From assembly GCF_005774735.1 (NCBI RefSeq), contig NZ_VBUM01000033.1, forward strand, positions 1-34,880: a stretch of DNA of 34,880 nt, given 5' to 3'. This DNA is from Microbacterium sp. 5K110 (lineage in GTDB: Bacteria > Actinomycetota > Actinomycetes > Actinomycetales > Microbacteriaceae). This document shows, one piece after another, positions 31,071-34,880 of the stretch. Both the position numbers and the translations under genes were made by a program. The notes beneath the pieces are model-generated. The model was not told the origin of the DNA, did no database searches, and saw only the letters and a program-made list of their open reading frames with translations. Position 1 is the first letter of the stretch. The number at the start of each line of letters is the position of its first letter.

Positions 31071-31128
31071 GGGATCAGCGTATCGGCGTCGCGGCATCCG
31101 ATTGACGGACGCCGTCCAAAAGAAACCG

Positions 31129-31157
31129 TTGGTGATGAATTGGCCGTGAGTTATGTT
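31129..31157 (+). promoter_or_regulatory. Probable promoter of the subtilisin-family gene
   Basis: TTGGTG (31129-31134), a 17-bp spacer and TATGTT (31152-31157) point to a start near 31164, giving a leader of about 58 nt that ends with GGAG six bases before ATG 31222. Confidence 0.5.
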
Positions 31158-31221
31158 TGGGCAACGCGCGCCACAGATGCCGCGCAGATCGCTCAATTCA
31201 TCCCCCCGTTTGGAGCGCACT

Positions 31222-34200
31222 ATGGGTCGTCCCCTGCGTTCGGCCGCGGTCATCGCGTTGGCCGGGCTTTTCACCGCTGCCGGAGTAACTTCCGTGCAGG
31301 CCGCCGAAGTGGGCGAGGGGGTGACACCCCCCACACCCATCGAATCCTCCACGGGCCGCTACATCGTCGTGCTCGACGAAGCCCCCGTCGCCACCTATGG
31401 CGGCGGTGAGGCGGGCCTGGATGCCACGAAGTCCGACGACGCGCGGTTGGACACCGACTCCGACGCGGTCCGGGAATACTCCGCTTTCCTCGAGCAGCGT
31501 CAGCAGGACGTCGCCGCCGAGGCCGGAGTCGACGCCGACTACTCGTACACGCTCGCCGTCAACGGCTTCAGCGCCGCGATGGATCCCAACCAGGCCGCCA
31601 AGCTCGCCGCCACCAAGGGTGTGCAGAAGGTCGTTCCGGACGAGATCCGCCACCCCGCGGCCGTCCCGTCGACCGAGTTCCTCGGGCTCGAGGGCGACGG
31701 CGGTGTCTGGCAGAAGGTCGGCGGCATCGAGTCCGCCGGTGCGGGCGTCGTGGTCGGTGTGATCGACACCGGCATCGCCCCGGAGAACCCGTCGTTCGCC
31801 GGTGACCCGCTCGGCACGACGCCGGGCGACGAGCCCTACCTCGACGGCAATGACGTCGTGTACCGCAAGGCCGACGGCACCGACTTCCGCTCGCCGCGAG
31901 TGGCGACAGGCAACGGGTGGTCGGTGGACGACTATTCCACCAAGCTCGTCGGTGCGCGCTACTTCGACCAGGGCGCCGCGGCCACCGGCTTCACCTTCGA
32001 GGCCGACTACCGGTCGCCCCGCGACGGAGACGCGCACGGCTCGCACACCGCCAGCACCGCAGCCGGCAACAACGGCGTCGAGGCCAGCGTCGAGGGCATC
32101 GACTTCGGCGCGATCTCGGGTGTCGCCCCGGCGGCGAAGGTCGCCGCCTACAAGGCGTGCTACTCCGGCCCCGACCCGCTCGTCACCACCGACGACGTCT
32201 GCGCGCTGAGCGACCTGCTCGGCGCGATCAACGCCGCCGTGGCCGACGGTGTCGACGTCATCAACTACTCCATCGGCGGCGGCTCGGCCACGACCACCCT
32301 CGCCCTCGAGGACGCGGCGTTCTTCAACGCCGCCGCGGCGGGCATCTTCGTCGCCGCCTCGGCCGGAAACTCCGGCCCGGACGCCTCGACCGCCGACCAC
32401 GCCTCGCCCTGGTACACCACCGTCGCGGCATCCACGATTCCCACGTACGAGGGCACCGTGACGCTGCCGAACGGGTTCCAGGCGGCCGGGGCCTCGGTCT
32501 CGGTCCCCGCCGGCGAAGAGGTCACCGCCCCCGTCGTCTACGCCGGCGACATCGCCGCGTCCGGGACCGACCCGGCGAACGCGGCACTGTGTCTGCTCGG
32601 CTCGCTCGACGCCGCGCAGGCCGACGGCAAGATCGTCGTGTGCGACCGCGGGCAGAACGCCCGCATCGAGAAGTCGCAAGCCGTGAAGGACGCGGGCGGC
32701 GTGGGCATGATCCTCGTCAACGTCACACCGGCCTCGGTCGACAACGACTTCCACTCGGTGCCCACCGTCCACATCGACGCGCGCTACCGCGACGACCTGC
32801 TCGCCTACGCGCAGGGGACCCCGGATGCCACGGCCACGCTCGTGGGCGAGAACATCACGGGCGAAGAGACCCCGACGCCGCAGGTGGCCGGATTCTCGAG
32901 CCGCGGACCGATGCTCGCCGACGGCAGCGACGTGCTGAAGCCCGACGTCTCGGCTCCCGGTGTGGCGATCCTCGCCGCCGCCGCGAACGCCGAGGGCGCC
33001 GCTCCCACGTTCGAATTCCTCTCGGGCACGTCGATGTCGTCGCCGCATGTCGCCGGTCTCGCCGCGCTCTACCTGGGGGAGCGGCCGTTGGCCGCGCCCG
33101 CCGAGGTGAAGTCGGCCATGATGACCACGGCGTACGACACGGTCGACGTCGACGGCGCTCCCGCGCAGGATCCGTTCGCGCAGGGTGCCGGTCACGTGGA
33201 CCCGACGAAGTACTTCGACCCGGGTCTGCTGTACCTCAACGGCCCCGCCGACTGGGCGGCCTTCCTGCAGGGCAAGGGCCTCGAGGACTTCGGTGTCGAG
33301 CCGATCGACGGCAGCGACCTCAACCTCGCGTCGATCTCGATCGGGTCGCTCGCCAAGCCGCAGACGGTCACGCGCACGGTGACCTCTACGCAGGCGGGGA
33401 CCTTCGTGGCATCCATCGACGTGCCGGGGCTGGATGCCACGGTCGAACCGTCGACGCTGACCTTCGGCGCCGCCGGAGAGTCGCAGGAGTTCACGGTGAC
33501 GTTCGCCCGCACCACGGCCCCGGCCGAGGAGTGGACGACCGGCTTCCTCACGTGGACGAGCGGCGACACGCAGGTGCGCTCGCCGATCGCCGTGCGCTCG
33601 ACGACCGCCGAGGCTCCGGCCGAGGTCGCGGGCACCGGCCTGTCGGGGTCCACGGGCGTGGAGATCCTGCCGGGCGTCAGCGGTGAGCTGCCGCTGACGG
33701 TGTCGGGGCTGGCGGCCGAGACGCTGCTGGTCGATACCGACAACCCCGTCGAGGGCCATTCGGGCAACCAGGACTCCGGTGACGCGGACGGCTACGTCCG
33801 GTGGATCGTGGACGTGCCCGAGGGGACGACCCTCTCGCGCTTCGACCTCGACTCCTCGGACGACACCGGCAGTGACCTCGACCTGTTCGTCTCGCGCGTC
33901 GTGAGTGCCGACGACCTGCGGTACTACGAGCGGTTCACCTCGGCGACGGCCTCGGCCGACGAACGGGTGTCGCTGTCGAACCCGACCCCGGGCACGTACC
34001 TCGTCGAGGCGAACATCTACTCGTTCACGGCACCGTTCACGTGGGACATGACCTACGCGAACGTGCAGCCCGGCGGCGAGGGACAGCTCACGGCGACGCC
34101 GAACCCGATCCCCGCAGAGCAGGGCGTGGCGACGACGTACGAGCTGTCGTGGCAGGGCCTCGCGCCCGAGACGCGCTACCTCGGCGTCGTGCAGTACGGC

Positions 34201-34794
34201 GAGTCCGCGGTGCAGACGGTGCTCACGGTCGACTCGGGCCAGGCCGCGCCGGTCGTCGTGGATGCGCCGACCGTCACCGGCACGGCGAAGGTCGGCCGCA
34301 CCCTCACCGCGACGGCGGGCACATGGAACCCCGCCGAGGTCACCACGGCGTTCCAGTGGCTGCGCGGGGGTCAGCCGATCGAGGGCGCGACCTCGTCGAC
34401 GTATAAGGTGCAGCGCGCCGACGTCGGCACGGTGCTGTCGGTGCGGGTCACCGCGACGGCCGCGAGCACCGGGCTCACCGGTACCGCCGACAGTGCGGGC
34501 GTGCCCGTCGTGGCATCGTCGCGGACGACCGTGACGGTCAGCCCGTGGGTCGGTCGGACGTCCGACACCTACACCCTGACCGTGAAGGTGCGCCCCTCGG
34601 GCGGCCCCGCGGCCACGGGCGAGGTGACGGTGACCGTCGCCGGGAAGCCGTACACGGCGACCCTCGAGGACGGCCGCGCCACGATCACGCTCGACCCGCA
34701 GACGCGGGGCCTGCGGATCATCGAGGCCGAGTACGCCGGCAGTGACACCGTCGACGACTCGAAGGCGTACAGCGCGTTCATCGTGCTGCGCTGA
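31222..34794 (+). CDS. Large secreted S8 (subtilisin-family) serine protease
   Basis: A 1190-aa secreted protein. Signal peptide 1-28 (MGRPLRSAAVIALAGLFTAA ... VQA). An I9-type propeptide at 46-140 (GRYIVVLDEAPVATY). The peptidase S8 domain begins near 150: Asp182 in VVGVIDTGIAP, His272 in DAHGSHTAS and Ser604 in SGTSMSSPHVAGLAALY. A PA insert lies between His and Ser (KIVVCDRGQNARIEKS, GGVGMILVNV). After the catalytic domain come an Fn3-like region near 720-800, a PPC-like region, an Ig-like region (VGRTLTATAGTWNPAE) and a Big_3-type Ig end (GEVTVTVAGKPYTATLEDGR). No cell-wall anchor, so released or loosely bound. ATG 31222 has GGAG at 31212-31215. Confidence 0.95.
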   Translation: MGRPLRSAAVIALAGLFTAAGVTSVQAAEVGEGVTPPTPIESSTGRYIVVLDEAPVATYGGGEAGLDATKSDDARLDTDSDAVREYSAFLEQRQQDVAAEAGVDADYSYTLAVNGFSAAMDPNQAAKLAATKGVQKVVPDEIRHPAAVPSTEFLGLEGDGGVWQKVGGIESAGAGVVVGVIDTGIAPENPSFAGDPLGTTPGDEPYLDGNDVVYRKADGTDFRSPRVATGNGWSVDDYSTKLVGARYFDQGAAATGFTFEADYRSPRDGDAHGSHTASTAAGNNGVEASVEGIDFGAISGVAPAAKVAAYKACYSGPDPLVTTDDVCALSDLLGAINAAVADGVDVINYSIGGGSATTTLALEDAAFFNAAAAGIFVAASAGNSGPDASTADHASPWYTTVAASTIPTYEGTVTLPNGFQAAGASVSVPAGEEVTAPVVYAGDIAASGTDPANAALCLLGSLDAAQADGKIVVCDRGQNARIEKSQAVKDAGGVGMILVNVTPASVDNDFHSVPTVHIDARYRDDLLAYAQGTPDATATLVGENITGEETPTPQVAGFSSRGPMLADGSDVLKPDVSAPGVAILAAAANAEGAAPTFEFLSGTSMSSPHVAGLAALYLGERPLAAPAEVKSAMMTTAYDTVDVDGAPAQDPFAQGAGHVDPTKYFDPGLLYLNGPADWAAFLQGKGLEDFGVEPIDGSDLNLASISIGSLAKPQTVTRTVTSTQAGTFVASIDVPGLDATVEPSTLTFGAAGESQEFTVTFARTTAPAEEWTTGFLTWTSGDTQVRSPIAVRSTTAEAPAEVAGTGLSGSTGVEILPGVSGELPLTVSGLAAETLLVDTDNPVEGHSGNQDSGDADGYVRWIVDVPEGTTLSRFDLDSSDDTGSDLDLFVSRVVSADDLRYYERFTSATASADERVSLSNPTPGTYLVEANIYSFTAPFTWDMTYANVQPGGEGQLTATPNPIPAEQGVATTYELSWQGLAPETRYLGVVQYGESAVQTVLTVDSGQAAPVVVDAPTVTGTAKVGRTLTATAGTWNPAEVTTAFQWLRGGQPIEGATSSTYKVQRADVGTVLSVRVTATAASTGLTGTADSAGVPVVASSRTTVTVSPWVGRTSDTYTLTVKVRPSGGPAATGEVTVTVAGKPYTATLEDGRATITLDPQTRGLRIIEAEYAGSDTVDDSKAYSAFIVLR

Positions 34795-34805
34795 TCCTTC
34801 TGCCG

Positions 34806-34841
34806 ACCGCGGCGTCCGGGCTCCGGCTCGGGCGCCGCGGT
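34806..34841 (+). terminator. Hairpin after the protease gene
   Basis: ACCGCGGCG (34806-34814) pairs with CGCCGCGGT (34833-34841), enclosing an 18-nt GC-rich loop that can itself pair. It lies 12 bp after the stop. The last 39 bases of the window hold nothing recognisable. Confidence 0.7.
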
Positions 34842-34880
34842 TGCGTGTGCGGGGGTGTGCGGGCGCTGGGGTGCGTGGCG

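Noticed and set aside
30523..31409. Continuation of the plus-strand frame beyond the frameshift, a protein of over 480 residues
   Set aside because: The sequence after 30275 in that frame is Arg/His/Asp-rich and lies opposite the clear S component gene.

Overview
The window is a GC-rich (about 70% by eye) actinobacterial chromosome segment. It most resembles Microbacteriaceae, probably Microbacterium. Supporting signs are the purM-purF pair, a DUF3073 protein, an Rv2578c-type radical SAM protein, a TIGR03767-type phosphoesterase, leaderless GTG/ATG starts behind TANNNT boxes, and very many GGATGCC/GGCATCC heptamers. I see no rRNA, tRNA, CRISPR array, transposase or prophage gene.

Layout. 90-3928 (+): leaderless purM, purF, then an MFS permease overlapping the purF stop. 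3936-4118 (-): DUF3073; 4285-4800 (+): universal stress protein. 4804-6254 (-): a DUF4097 protein and a PadR repressor, translationally coupled, behind a sigma70-like promoter holding a 14+14 bp inverted repeat. 6561-6725 (-): a 54-aa membrane protein; 6940-7209 (+): a Rho-N-like protein. 7255-9352 (-): a three-gene operon (Cys-rich mini-protein, CoA-disulfide-reductase/rhodanese fusion, CsoR-family repressor lacking the copper His) behind a perfect 22-bp palindrome; it reads as a persulfide-sensing and detoxification unit of CstR type. 9414-10873 (-): a short lipoprotein and a cation diffusion facilitator. 10979-11709 (+): paired fluoride channel subunits. 11814-14999 (+): an RND (HAE1-type) transporter. 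14761-15867 (-): a polytopic membrane protein whose 3' end runs antisense into the RND gene. 16103-17628 (-): a monooxygenase-like/membrane fusion and an aldose 1-epimerase.

18036-20273 (+): a DEAD-box helicase with a long RSFDRNDRPA repeat tail, behind a structured leader of about 400 bp. 20324-21427 (-): Rv2578c-type radical SAM protein. 21552-22685 (+): M15 peptidase. 22732-23397 (+): SDR. 23409-25930 (-): EcfT and a double-ATPase EcfA of a YkoCD-type ECF transporter, with a DtxR/IdeR-like box in the promoter. 26193-30522 (+): a compositionally atypical Tat-exported protein with four internal repeats of about 75-80 residues, then the operon phosphoesterase-lipoprotein-membrane protein, the last gene broken by a 1-base frameshift. 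30519-31070 (-): a YkoE-type ECF substrate-binding component, so the plus-strand block separates it from its ATPase/T genes. 31222-34794 (+): a large secreted subtilisin-family protease.

Most of the window is ordinary chromosome. The best candidates for something less described are the four-repeat Tat protein, the H61A CsoR/CstR-like operon with its mini-protein, the split ECF locus, and the repeated GTCCCACTT element before the helicase.
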